From the NCBI GenBank assembly GCA_035294245.1, contig DATGLG010000043.1, positions 1 through 64,000 of the forward strand: 64,000 nucleotides of DNA. The letters are read 5' to 3'. Source of the DNA: DATGLG01 sp035294245. GTDB lineage: Bacteria > Pseudomonadota > Alphaproteobacteria > JACZXZ01. Positions 32,898 through 40,367 of this stretch are shown in pieces (within the stretch, counting starts at the first letter, position 1; the number at the start of each line of letters is the position of its first letter). The position numbers were made by a program, and so were the translations under genes. Under the pieces are notes generated by a model, which saw only the letters and a program-made list of their open reading frames with translations, was not told where the DNA came from and did no database searches.

Positions 32898-34079
32898 CTA
32901 TTGACGGTTGCCGCGCACCGAGGCCGGATGGCCCGGCAGCTTGAGTGTCTTGCCCGTATTCGTCACCTTGAGCCCGTCCACCTTCAGGATCGACAAGTTC
33001 TGATCAAGGTAATTGCCGACATAAAGGACCTTGCCGTCCGGGCTGAAGGCGGCGCCCTCGGCGAGGCCGCGCACGGCGACATCCCCGATGCGGCGAACCT
33101 TGCGCCCATCGACCCGAAGCACGCTCACCGTCGCGTTGCGGTGGTGGTACCAGGCGTTCTTGGGCCCGGCGCCGCTGCCGTTGAGGTTGACCGTCACGGC
33201 GAGCCGGCCATTCGGGCTGAAGACGAGGCCCTCGGGGGCGTCGCCTACGGCAACGTAGTCGATGACGCGGGGCGGATTCGCCTTCATGTCGATGACCGCC
33301 ACGGAATCGGCGCCGCCGTCGGAGGCGCCGCCATTGCCCTGGTTGCCGGCAAGCGCGATGTCGCCCCTGGGCGAGATCTGCACGTTGTAGGGCCATACGC
33401 CGACGGTGAAATCATATTTGCCGTAGGTGACCTTGCTGCCGTCGATATCGAGCACGGCGATCTTGTTGACGGCATATTTAGCGGCAAGGGCCCTCTTGCC
33501 GTCGGGGCTGATCGAGACGGCGGAAACCGAATCGCCCATCGCGACCGTGTCGACGACCTTGACCTCCTTGCCCGAGATCGTCAGCACGCTAATGGAATTG
33601 TCGGCGCGGTTCGTCACCAGGGCGAGATCGCCCTTCGGACTGATCGCCAGGCCGGAGGGCTGCCGGCCGACCTTGACCGTCGCGATGAGGGCCGGCGGTT
33701 TGGTTGTCAGATCGATCACGAAGAGGTCGGTCGCCGGCACGGATTTGAGCGCGCCGTTCTCGCTCTCGACGTCGAGGGAGTTGGCGAGGAGCGCCAGCTT
33801 GCCGTCCGGAGTGATCTGCAGATTGACGGGCGGCCCCACCACCGAGTTCTCGAGCTTCAAGTTGGCGACGATGCGCGGCGCCAGAGGCGAGCGAATGTCG
33901 ATGATCGAGAGGGTGTCCTTGCCCGCGGGGCTGAGCACCCCCTTGCCGGCGTCGTCCCAGAGCAGCTTCTCGTCATTGCCGACGATGATGTGCTGAGCGG
34001 CGGCCGGAACCGCCATCCCCGCCGCGAGCCAGAGGACGACAACTGCGCCGAAAGACATGAGCTTGTGGCTACGAGCCAT
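32898..34079 (-). CDS. Secreted YVTN/lactonase-like beta-propeller protein
   Basis: 393 residues. A clear signal peptide (VVVLWLAAGMAVPAAAQ, cleavage after AAAQ or just before) is followed by repeated blades of the type ISPDGKRALAAKYAVNKIAVLDIDG and FSPDGKVLYVGNYLDQNLSILKVDG. At least six such blades are visible, consistent with a seven-bladed propeller in the periplasm. Proteins of this kind bind ligands or partner proteins; no catalytic residues of 6-phosphogluconolactonase were recognised. It has no operon partner. Confidence 0.85.
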   Translation of the reverse strand: MARSHKLMSFGAVVVLWLAAGMAVPAAAQHIIVGNDEKLLWDDAGKGVLSPAGKDTLSIIDIRSPLAPRIVANLKLENSVVGPPVNLQITPDGKLALLANSLDVESENGALKSVPATDLFVIDLTTKPPALIATVKVGRQPSGLAISPKGDLALVTNRADNSISVLTISGKEVKVVDTVAMGDSVSAVSISPDGKRALAAKYAVNKIAVLDIDGSKVTYGKYDFTVGVWPYNVQISPRGDIALAGNQGNGGASDGGADSVAVIDMKANPPRVIDYVAVGDAPEGLVFSPNGRLAVTVNLNGSGAGPKNAWYHHRNATVSVLRVDGRKVRRIGDVAVRGLAEGAAFSPDGKVLYVGNYLDQNLSILKVDGLKVTNTGKTLKLPGHPASVRGNRQ

Positions 34080-34306
34080 GATGCGGGCCTCCCCTCCCTC
34101 GTTGCCGCCCGGAAGCGCCGCTTGAAGCCTCGGTCGCGCGTGCTCGCCGGGCGCCGATCCTTGTCGTGCTAATTTAGCAGGGACGGCGCCGGCGGGCGAA
34201 TCCGCGGTGGCTCCCGCGCGGTCAATTGGCCGTGAGCCGACATCGGCGCTCCGCCGCGACAGAAGATCATTGACAAGTGGCCGGGTAAGGAGTAGCCCGA
34301 TTCTCC

Positions 34307-35128
34307 ATGAATCGGCGGTCGTTTATCCGGCATTTTTCGAGCGCCGTCTTAGCATCGTCCCTGCCGCTGACGATGGCGTCGCGGCGGGCCTTGGCGCAGC
34401 AGGCGATTCCGTTGCCCCTGCCGCCGCCGCCCCGGCTCGGGGCGCGGCATACCATCGTCATCGATCCCGGCCATGGCGGCGTCGATCCCGGCGCCATCGG
34501 CGTTTCCGGGACCGAGGAGAAGCATGTCGTGCTGGCGATCGCCGAGGAGCTGCGCGGCGAGCTTCGGCGCCTGAGCGGGGCGAATGTGCGGCTGACGCGC
34601 GACAAGGACATCTTCCTGCCTCTCGAGGACCGGGTGGCGATCGCGCAGTCGCTGAAGGCGGATCTCTTCGTCTCGATTCACGCCGATTCCGCCCCCGAGC
34701 CGACAGCGCGCGGGCTTTCGGTCTATACGCTCTCCACCGTGGCGTCGGATCGCCTTGCGGCGGCGCTGGCGACCCGCGAGAACCGGGTCGACGAGATCTA
34801 CGGCCTCAACCTCGCCCATATGGACCACAACGTCGCCTCCATCCTCGTCGACTTGGCGCGCCGCGAGACGCGCAACCAGTCGCTCACGGTGCAGCATCGC
34901 CTCGTCGACGATCTCGAGGGCAAGACCCGCCTTCTCGAAAATCCGGCACGCGCGGCCAATTTCGTGGTGCTGCGCTCCCCCGAGGTGCCGGCCGTGCTGA
35001 TCGAGACGGGCTTCCTCTCCAATCCCCAGGACGAGGCCTTGCTGCGCACCCAAGGCTATCGCAGCCGCCTCGCCGCCTTGCTCGCCCGCGCTCTCGCGGA
35101 TTCCTTCGCCCACGCCATCGGAACCTGA
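34307..35128 (+). CDS. N-acetylmuramoyl-L-alanine amidase (AmiA/AmiC type)
   Basis: 273 residues. A Tat-type signal (NRRSFIRHFSSAVLASS...ALAQQ) and a proline-rich linker precede one Amidase_3 domain. Zinc ligands and catalytic residues are visible: H in IDPGHGGVDPGAIG, E in GTEEKHVVLAIA, H in LFVSIHADSAP, and the catalytic E in VPAVLIETGFLSNP. The enzyme cuts stem peptides from peptidoglycan in the periplasm, typically during cell separation. It lacks an N-terminal AMIN domain. A CHAP-domain hydrolase follows 260 bp downstream. Confidence 0.94.
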   Translation: MNRRSFIRHFSSAVLASSLPLTMASRRALAQQAIPLPLPPPPRLGARHTIVIDPGHGGVDPGAIGVSGTEEKHVVLAIAEELRGELRRLSGANVRLTRDKDIFLPLEDRVAIAQSLKADLFVSIHADSAPEPTARGLSVYTLSTVASDRLAAALATRENRVDEIYGLNLAHMDHNVASILVDLARRETRNQSLTVQHRLVDDLEGKTRLLENPARAANFVVLRSPEVPAVLIETGFLSNPQDEALLRTQGYRSRLAALLARALADSFAHAIGT

Positions 35129-35321
35129 GCCGCTCTCGGCGGTTTCGTTCCCGTCACGTCCTGCACAAAGCCGCCACAATTGCCTTCCGGCGCGGTGGCT
35201 TCCGACGCGGCCATCCGACGCGTTGGCGGCGTAAGCATTGTTTTAACGAAGCAATTCTAGGCTCTCACGGATTGTTTCGTTTTGTTGCAATTGTGGCTTG
35301 ATTAAGGCAGCCGAATCGGCC

Positions 35322-35338
35322 ATGGTTACTTTAACCAT
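35322..35338 (+). promoter_or_regulatory. Inverted repeat with a CtrA-like half site upstream of the CHAP gene
   Basis: ATGGTTA-CTT-TAACCAT is a perfect 7-bp inverted repeat, and its right part reads TTTAACCAT, containing the CtrA half site. The surrounding 35220-35388 region is unusually AT-rich (TTTGTTGCAATTGTGGC) and probably holds the promoter of the CHAP gene. The site lies 51 bp before the ATG. Confidence 0.5.
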
Positions 35339-35388
35339 AACCGGCCCCAAGCCGGACAGCTTTAAACATCGCAGCTTGTGGGGGTAGC

Positions 35389-35901
35389 ATGACGTGGTGG
35401 CAACACGCCAAGCTTGTCGTTTCGTTTTTTGCCTTCATGCTCCTGATCTCCGGCCCGGCCTGGGCCATCCAATGCGTTCCTTACGCGCGGCACATTTCCG
35501 GTATCGATCTCTACGGCAACGCCTGGACCTGGTGGTACGCCGCCGACGGCCAATATGGACGGGGGCACCGCCCGGTGGTCGGCTCGGCGCTCGTCTTCAA
35601 GAAGCAGAAGCACATGCCCGACGGCCATGTGGCGATCGTCACCAAGGTCTATGGGCCGCGGGAGATCGCGGTGGATCACGCCAATTGGGCGCCGAAGCAC
35701 GGGCCTAAGGGGTGGGTGCAGCGCAACGCCCGGGTGATCGACGTCTCGCCCAATAACGATTGGAGCGAAGTGCGGGTCTGGTATCCGCCGATCCACGATT
35801 TCGGCAGCAAGGCCTATCCGGTCTACGGCTTCATCTACCGGGATGGCGCGCCGAGCGAGGCCGGCCATGCGCGCTCGCTGAAGGCCGATTCAGCAAGCTG
35901 A
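35389..35901 (+). CDS. Secreted CHAP-domain peptidoglycan hydrolase
   Basis: 170 residues. After a signal peptide (VSFFAFMLLISGPAWA) comes a CHAP domain, a papain-like amidase or endopeptidase of peptidoglycan: catalytic Cys in QCVPYARHISGI, His in DGHVAIVTKVYGPREIAVDHANW. The domain is nearly the whole mature protein. Such short secreted CHAP proteins in alphaproteobacteria are linked to cell division or envelope stress. The ATG follows GTGGGGGTAGC. It stands next to an amidase gene. Confidence 0.9.
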   Translation: MTWWQHAKLVVSFFAFMLLISGPAWAIQCVPYARHISGIDLYGNAWTWWYAADGQYGRGHRPVVGSALVFKKQKHMPDGHVAIVTKVYGPREIAVDHANWAPKHGPKGWVQRNARVIDVSPNNDWSEVRVWYPPIHDFGSKAYPVYGFIYRDGAPSEAGHARSLKADSAS

Positions 35902-36110
35902 GTCCAACGCCGGGGCGGCGAAGCGTCGCCTGCCCCGGCGAGCTTGCGCTCGATCCGATCTTGCGGCAGGAGCCGGTGCGCCGAAAGGCGTCAACGGAGG
36001 GACTCGTAAGTCAGCCGTAAGAATTTTTGCTCGCTGCGGTTGGGAGCCGTTGTCGGCCGAGCGATGGCTGCGCCGGCGGAACCTCTTTTATCGGGTTCCG
36101 TTATGGTGCC

Positions 36111-36392
36111 ATGACGGTTGAGAAATTTCCCTTGCCGCGCCGACATATACCGCATCACGACCGCGATGATGGGCGGATGCTCGACGAGATGCTCGGGTCG
36201 ATGGAAAGCGTTCTCGGCGATCGCATCGACGGGCTGTCGAAGTGGCTCACCAGGACGGCACCCCATTGCCAGCGGGAGCAAGCGCATCTGAGCGCTGGAA
36301 GCCTCGAGCGCGCCTATTGGCATTACGGCTATCTCGTAGCGCTTCGCGACGTGCAGGATTTCGTCATTCGCAAGCGATATATGCTGGGTTGA
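36111..36392 (+). CDS. Small conserved-looking helical protein of unknown function
   Basis: 93 residues, hydrophilic, mostly helical: MLDEMLGSMESVLGDRIDGLSKWL, then LERAYWHYGYLVALRDVQDFVIRK. Aromatic and charged residues are regularly spaced in the C-terminal helix. No strong ribosome binding site is seen before ATG 36111, and no longer start is convincing. The preceding 209 bp (35902-36110) contain nothing recognisable. No function can be given. Confidence 0.6.
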   Translation: MTVEKFPLPRRHIPHHDRDDGRMLDEMLGSMESVLGDRIDGLSKWLTRTAPHCQREQAHLSAGSLERAYWHYGYLVALRDVQDFVIRKRYMLG

Positions 36393-36455
36393 GGAGACCC
36401 TGATCGCGCTCCCTCTCGCTCCGCGATCCGCGGCTTGAAGGGCATCGGCGCGCAA

Positions 36456-36842
36456 TCAGGCCGCGCGATAGACGATGGTGACCCGGCGCAGCAGCGCGAT
36501 ATCAATCTCGCGCTCCACCTCCGCCTGAAGGGCCGCGAGGCTCGCGCAATCCCTCCCCACCAGGCAGATGGTGCCGCTGATGCACGCGGCCTCGACGGGC
36601 GCCGTGGCGGTCTCGGCCTCTGCGGTCAGCCGCACCTCGATCGCGGCGAGGGGCGTCGCCAGCCGCGCCGCGCACCGGCGATAGGATTCAACCAAGCCCT
36701 CGGTCACCACATGGAGGGGCGGGCCGGCCGCCGGGATCGGGGTGGAGCGCGTCTCGGGCAAAGCGATCCTGACTGCGACCGAGGTCGTCCTCGGCGCAGC
36801 AGATGACTCCGGAACTGGCGAGAGGGGGGCGCTTTCGCCCAT
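36456..36842 (-). CDS. Hypothetical protein with a small alpha/beta domain
   Basis: 128 residues. The first 45 residues are Pro/Ser/Thr-rich and probably disordered; the rest (LHVVTEGLVESYRRCAARL, ISGTICLVGRDCASLAALQAEVEREIDIALL, RRVTIVYRAA) looks like a compact alpha/beta domain with two cysteines. AGGAG lies before the ATG, supporting this strand over an overlapping plus-strand reading frame. No family recognised. Confidence 0.55.
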   Translation of the reverse strand: MGESAPLSPVPESSAAPRTTSVAVRIALPETRSTPIPAAGPPLHVVTEGLVESYRRCAARLATPLAAIEVRLTAEAETATAPVEAACISGTICLVGRDCASLAALQAEVEREIDIALLRRVTIVYRAA

Positions 36843-37142
36843 GGCAATCTCCTGGCCTTAGGGGCCCACGGAGATCGCTCCGTGGCGCTTTAGCGAGGGG
36901 TGACGCGGCGCAAGCTGCCCTTCAAATTCCCGCGGATCCGTTGCGGTGGATCGAGCCGTGGCGCGGGACGTTAGAGCGCCGCCTCGCGCCTGTCAAACGG
37001 CACGTCCTCGGGAAGCCGCAATCCGGGCCTCTTGACCGGGATCAAGCGGGATCCAAACGCCGCCGCCCTGAAATCGCCATAGAGAGCGCCGATATCTGAA
37101 GGGGGTGTCGTCCGGACGCTCATGGAATGCTGGAGGCGATTC

Positions 37143-37562
37143 ATGACCCTGAAGAAAATTGCCCTGCTATCGCTGTCGGTCGCGCTCTTGAGCGCGCCCG
37201 CTTTGGCGCAGTCGCTGGCGCCCGAGGCGCAAACGCAGAATGGCGTCACCTTCATGAGCGGCGGCATCGGCGAGGAAGGGCTCGATTCGATCCGCGCCGC
37301 CGAGCACGACTATAATCTGCGGCTCCTCTTCGCGGTCCAGGGCTCCGGCTTCTATCTCTCGGACGTGAAGGTGCAGATCATCGACGCCAAGGGCACCACC
37401 CTCGTCGACACGGTCTCTCAGGGCCCCTATTTCCTCGCCAAGCTGAAGCCGGGCCGCTACAAGGTCGTGGCGACGAGCAACGGCACGGCGATGACCCGCA
37501 CCATCGAGGTGCCGGCGAGCGGTCGCGCCGCCCAATCCTTCTATTGGCCGTCGGGCGGATAA
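37143..37562 (+). CDS. Secreted protein with a carboxypeptidase-regulatory-like beta-sandwich
   Basis: 139 residues. A signal peptide (LKKIALLSLSVALLSAPALAQ) is followed by about 115 residues of beta-strands with the features of a transthyretin/carboxypeptidase regulatory-like domain: YLSDVKVQIIDAKGTTLVDTVSQGPYFLAKLKPGRYKVVATSNGTAM. ATG 37143 follows GGAGG. The 300 bp upstream (36843-37142) contain no convincing gene. Probably periplasmic and carbohydrate- or protein-binding; the function is unknown. Confidence 0.75.
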   Translation: MTLKKIALLSLSVALLSAPALAQSLAPEAQTQNGVTFMSGGIGEEGLDSIRAAEHDYNLRLLFAVQGSGFYLSDVKVQIIDAKGTTLVDTVSQGPYFLAKLKPGRYKVVATSNGTAMTRTIEVPASGRAAQSFYWPSGG

Positions 37563-37573
37563 GGCCTCTCCGA

Positions 37574-37846
37574 TCAGAGCAACGGCGCGATCGTCTCGCG
37601 GGTCGCCGCCGAGGGCACGACGGGGACGATCTCGAACTCGACGAGATCGCCCCAGAACGCGACCCATTGCTGGAGGAGCCGCGCGTCCTCGCATTCCATG
37701 AGCTGGAAGCAGCGATCGAAATTCGCCTCGATCCAACTGTCGACGTAGTTGAGCCCCGCGGGCGCGCCGCGGCCCGCTTCGCGGAAGCGGCGATAGACCG
37801 CCTTGGCGTCACGGTTCTTGAAGCGCTCGATCACCATGAAGAGCAT
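37574..37846 (-). CDS. DUF3303-family small protein
   Basis: 90 residues: MLFMVIERFKNRDAKAVYRRF, AGLNYVDSWIEANFDRCFQLMECEDARLLQQWVAFWGDLVEFEIVPVV. The pattern is that of DUF3303, a ferredoxin-like dimeric alpha/beta-barrel group whose members look like small monooxygenase-type or stress-related proteins. GGGAGGGG precedes the ATG at 37846. It converges on the secreted protein gene with an 11-bp gap. Cytoplasmic; no known substrate. Confidence 0.85.
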   Translation of the reverse strand: MLFMVIERFKNRDAKAVYRRFREAGRGAPAGLNYVDSWIEANFDRCFQLMECEDARLLQQWVAFWGDLVEFEIVPVVPSAATRETIAPLL

Positions 37847-37949
37847 GCACCCCTCCCTTGCTGCCGGCGCGAGAGTAGCAGAGGCGGCGAAAGCTGTTGA
37901 GGCGCTCCGGCGATTACCGCGATAATCATCGCGAATGGAGGAGGGAGTC

Positions 37950-38159
37950 ATGCGGGAGCCCAGCATCACCCGAGAGGCCTTCGCAGCGCTGACGCGCGAG
38001 GCCGGCCTCGCGCTCACGCCCGAGCAGGCGGACGAGATCTATCCGCTCTACGCCCATCTCGAGGCGATGCGGGCGCAAGTGCGGGGCGAGAGGCCGCGCG
38101 CGCCTGCGCTCGAGCCGGCCCTGATCTTTGCGCCCACGACGCCGCAAGCGGCGCGCTGA
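37950..38159 (+). CDS. AtzG-like (GatC-fold) small amidase partner subunit
   Basis: 69 residues with the helical pattern of AtzG/GatC-like proteins: TREAFAALTREAGLALTPEQADEIYPLYAHLEAMRAQVR, then a C-terminal extended arm ending EPALIFAP. AtzG forms a complex with the amidase AtzE, stabilising it as GatC does GatA. The ATG is preceded by GGAGGAGGGAG, which decides against the ATG 15 bp upstream. The amidase gene starts 7 bp after its stop, giving the expected pair. Confidence 0.8.
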   Translation: MREPSITREAFAALTREAGLALTPEQADEIYPLYAHLEAMRAQVRGERPRAPALEPALIFAPTTPQAAR

Positions 38160-38166
38160 GGCGGCC

Positions 38167-39600
38167 ATGGATGCGATCCCCAGCATCGCCGAGGCGGCGG
38201 CCCTCATCGCCGCACGCAAGCTCTCTCCCGTCGAGCTCACCGAGGCCTGCCTCGCACGCGTCGCGCGCCATGACGGCACGATCAACGCCTTCATTCGCCT
38301 GACCGCCGAGCGCGCCCGCGCCGAGGCCAAGGCCGCCGAGGCCGCGATCATGGCCGGCAAGACGCGGGGGCGCCTCCACGGCATCCCCGTCGCCCATAAG
38401 GACATCTATTGCACCGCGGGCCTCGCCACCACGGCCCATTCCAAGGTGCTGATCGATCACGTGCCCACCGCGGACGCCACCGTGGTGCGTCGCCTCGCCG
38501 AGGCCGGCACGGTGATGCTGGGCAAGCTCGCGACCCATGAGTTCGCCTGGGGCAGCCCGTCGTTCGATCTGCCCTGGCCGCCGGCGCGCAATCCCTGGGA
38601 CCCGGCGCGCTTCACCGGCGGCTCGTCGAGCGGCACCGCGGCCGCCGTCGCTGCCGGCTTCATCCTCGGCGGTCCGGGCTCCGACACCGGCGGCTCCATT
38701 CGCGGTCCCGCGCATTATTGCGGCATCGCCGGCCACAAGCCGACTTATGGCCTGGTGCCGCGCACGGGCATCCTGCCGCTCGCCTATTCCCTCGATCATG
38801 CCGGGCCGCTGGCCTGGACGGTCGAGGATTGCGCGATCCTGCTCCAGGCGATGGCGGGGCACGATCCGGCGGACCCGGCGAGCGCCGCGGTGCCAATCCC
38901 CGATTTCCACGCCGGGCTCCAAGGCGGGCTCAAGGGGCTGCGCATCGGCCTCGTGCGTCACTTCCACGAGCGCGACAACCCGGTGAGCGCCGAGGTCGCA
39001 GGCGCTCTCGAGGCGGCGATGGCCGTCTTCGCCGAGCTCGGCGCCGAGACGCGCGATGTGGTGCTCCCGCCGCTTGCGGATTTTCATGCCTGCGGCATGC
39101 TGATCCTGATGGCCGAGGCCTATGCGGCGCACGAGCCGTGGCTCAAGACGCGGCCGCAGGATTACGGTGCTGCGGTGCGCGGTCGCCTCTATCTTTCCGC
39201 CCTGATCAGCGCCGCCGATTACATCCAGGCCCAGCGTCGCCGTCGCGAGCTCTGCGCCCAAGTCGCCGCGGCGATGGGCGAGGTCGATCTCCTCGTCGCC
39301 GCGGTGATGCCGACGGCCGCCCCCTTGATCGAGAGCGTCGGCAAGTTCGCCTCCTTCGAGCAGCCCTCCTTCACCTATCCCTTCAACGTCACCGGCATGC
39401 CAGCCCTGGCCCTGCGCTGCGGCTTCACGGCGACCGGGCTGCCCCTCGGCATGCAGATCGCCGGCCGTCCCTTCACGGACGCGCTCGTCCTTCGCGCCGG
39501 CCACAGTTACGAGAAGGCGACGGGCTGGGCCTCCCGCCGCCCGAGGCTTGCATCGCTCACCGATGCCGGCGCCACCAGCGGCGCGCAAGCAGCCAGGTGA
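38167..39600 (+). CDS. Amidase of the amidase-signature family, AtzE-like
   Basis: 477 residues. The Ser-cisSer-Lys triad region is visible: Lys in GIPVAHKDIYCTAG, the serine loop FTGGSSSGTAAAVAAG, and the nucleophile stretch GSDTGGSIRGPAHYCGIAG. The fold is that of GatA/AtzE, which hydrolyse amides such as 1-carboxybiuret or act in amidotransfer. The preceding AtzG-like gene supports an AtzE-type hydrolase rather than GatA. No allophanate hydrolase (AtzF) or cyanuric acid gene is nearby, so the substrate may differ. Its 3' end overlaps the convergent membrane protein gene by 44 bp. Confidence 0.9.
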   Translation: MDAIPSIAEAAALIAARKLSPVELTEACLARVARHDGTINAFIRLTAERARAEAKAAEAAIMAGKTRGRLHGIPVAHKDIYCTAGLATTAHSKVLIDHVPTADATVVRRLAEAGTVMLGKLATHEFAWGSPSFDLPWPPARNPWDPARFTGGSSSGTAAAVAAGFILGGPGSDTGGSIRGPAHYCGIAGHKPTYGLVPRTGILPLAYSLDHAGPLAWTVEDCAILLQAMAGHDPADPASAAVPIPDFHAGLQGGLKGLRIGLVRHFHERDNPVSAEVAGALEAAMAVFAELGAETRDVVLPPLADFHACGMLILMAEAYAAHEPWLKTRPQDYGAAVRGRLYLSALISAADYIQAQRRRRELCAQVAAAMGEVDLLVAAVMPTAAPLIESVGKFASFEQPSFTYPFNVTGMPALALRCGFTATGLPLGMQIAGRPFTDALVLRAGHSYEKATGWASRRPRLASLTDAGATSGAQAAR

Positions 39601-40264
39601 CAATCCCGGCGGCGAGGAGGGCGAGCCAGAGCGGCCAGCCGATCGTCTCGATGCGGTCGCCGAGCACGGCCATCAGGATGGTGAGGGGCAGGATGCCGAG
39701 GCCCGTCGACCAGATGAAGGCCCACCACGACACGCGGGTAAGCCCGGCGGCGTAATTGATCAGGTTGAAGGCGATGACGGGGACGAGCCGGGCGACGAAG
39801 ATCAGCCCGGCGCCGTAGTGGCGCGTCCATTCGTCGAGCCTCTGCCGTTGCGTCGCCGGGAGCATGAGGGCGACGAAGGGTCGCCCGAGCAGGCGCGTGA
39901 GCCCGAAGGCGACGAGGGCGCCCAGCATGGCGCCGGTCCAGGTGACGGCACTGCCCCAGAGCGGCCCGTAGAGCATGCCGTTGGCGAGGGCCACGACCTC
40001 GGCGGGGAAGGGGAGGAAGGAATGCGCCACCATCAGGCCGATCGAGACGAGGACCCCCCAGGCGCCGAGGGCTCTCACCCGCGCTTCGACGGCGGCCACG
40101 GAGAGATCGCCGAGCCAGGCGAGCTTGAGGGCGAGATAGGCGATCCCCAATCCGAGCAGAGCGAGAAGGGCAAGGCTGCCGAGGAGCCGCAGCGCGGTGC
40201 CGCTCGGATGGTCGCCGCCGGCGGTCATGCTTGCGCGTCGCCGCGGGCCCGGGCGCTCGCTCAC
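39557..40264 (-). CDS. TVP38/TMEM64 (DedA-like) membrane protein
   Basis: 235 residues with five or six transmembrane helices. The family core is VAHSFLPFPAEVVALANGMLYGPLWGSAVTWTGAMLGALVAFGLTRLLGRPF, and the second conserved part is LIFVARLVPVIAFNLINYAAGLTRVSWWAFIWSTGLGILP. Proteins of this family act in lipid scrambling or membrane transport. Start GTG 40264 overlaps the stop of a short ORF (GTGA); ATG 40228 is an alternative. It follows paaK on the same strand and may be on its transcript. Confidence 0.9.
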   Translation of the reverse strand: MSERPGPRRRASMTAGGDHPSGTALRLLGSLALLALLGLGIAYLALKLAWLGDLSVAAVEARVRALGAWGVLVSIGLMVAHSFLPFPAEVVALANGMLYGPLWGSAVTWTGAMLGALVAFGLTRLLGRPFVALMLPATQRQRLDEWTRHYGAGLIFVARLVPVIAFNLINYAAGLTRVSWWAFIWSTGLGILPLTILMAVLGDRIETIGWPLWLALLAAGIVTWLLARRWWRRHR

Positions 40265-40356
40265 GCCACGGCGCCGCGAGCGCTCTGCATCACGCGCTTG
40301 GCGCTCGCCGAGCGGGCCAGCGCGATCATGCTCGATTGCCAGGCGCGGCGGAGCAT
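40261..40356 (-). CDS. Possible 31-residue leader-type ORF between paaK and the TVP38 gene
   Basis: An ATG 11 bases past the paaK stop, behind AGCGAGG, opens a frame of 31 codons (MLRRAWQSSMIALARSASAK and a short end) that closes in a GTGA overlap with the next gene. The peptide is basic and amphipathic. Its position would couple translation of paaK to the membrane protein gene. It may equally be a chance frame. Confidence 0.3.
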   Translation of the reverse strand: MLRRAWQSSMIALARSASAKRVMQSARGAVA

Positions 40357-40367
40357 GGCGGCCTCGC

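Noticed and set aside
36435..36806. Plus-strand frame of 123 codons overlapping the hypothetical protein at 36456-36842
   Set aside because: It is low-complexity and Arg/Gly-rich; the minus-strand frame has a good ribosome binding site and protein-like composition.
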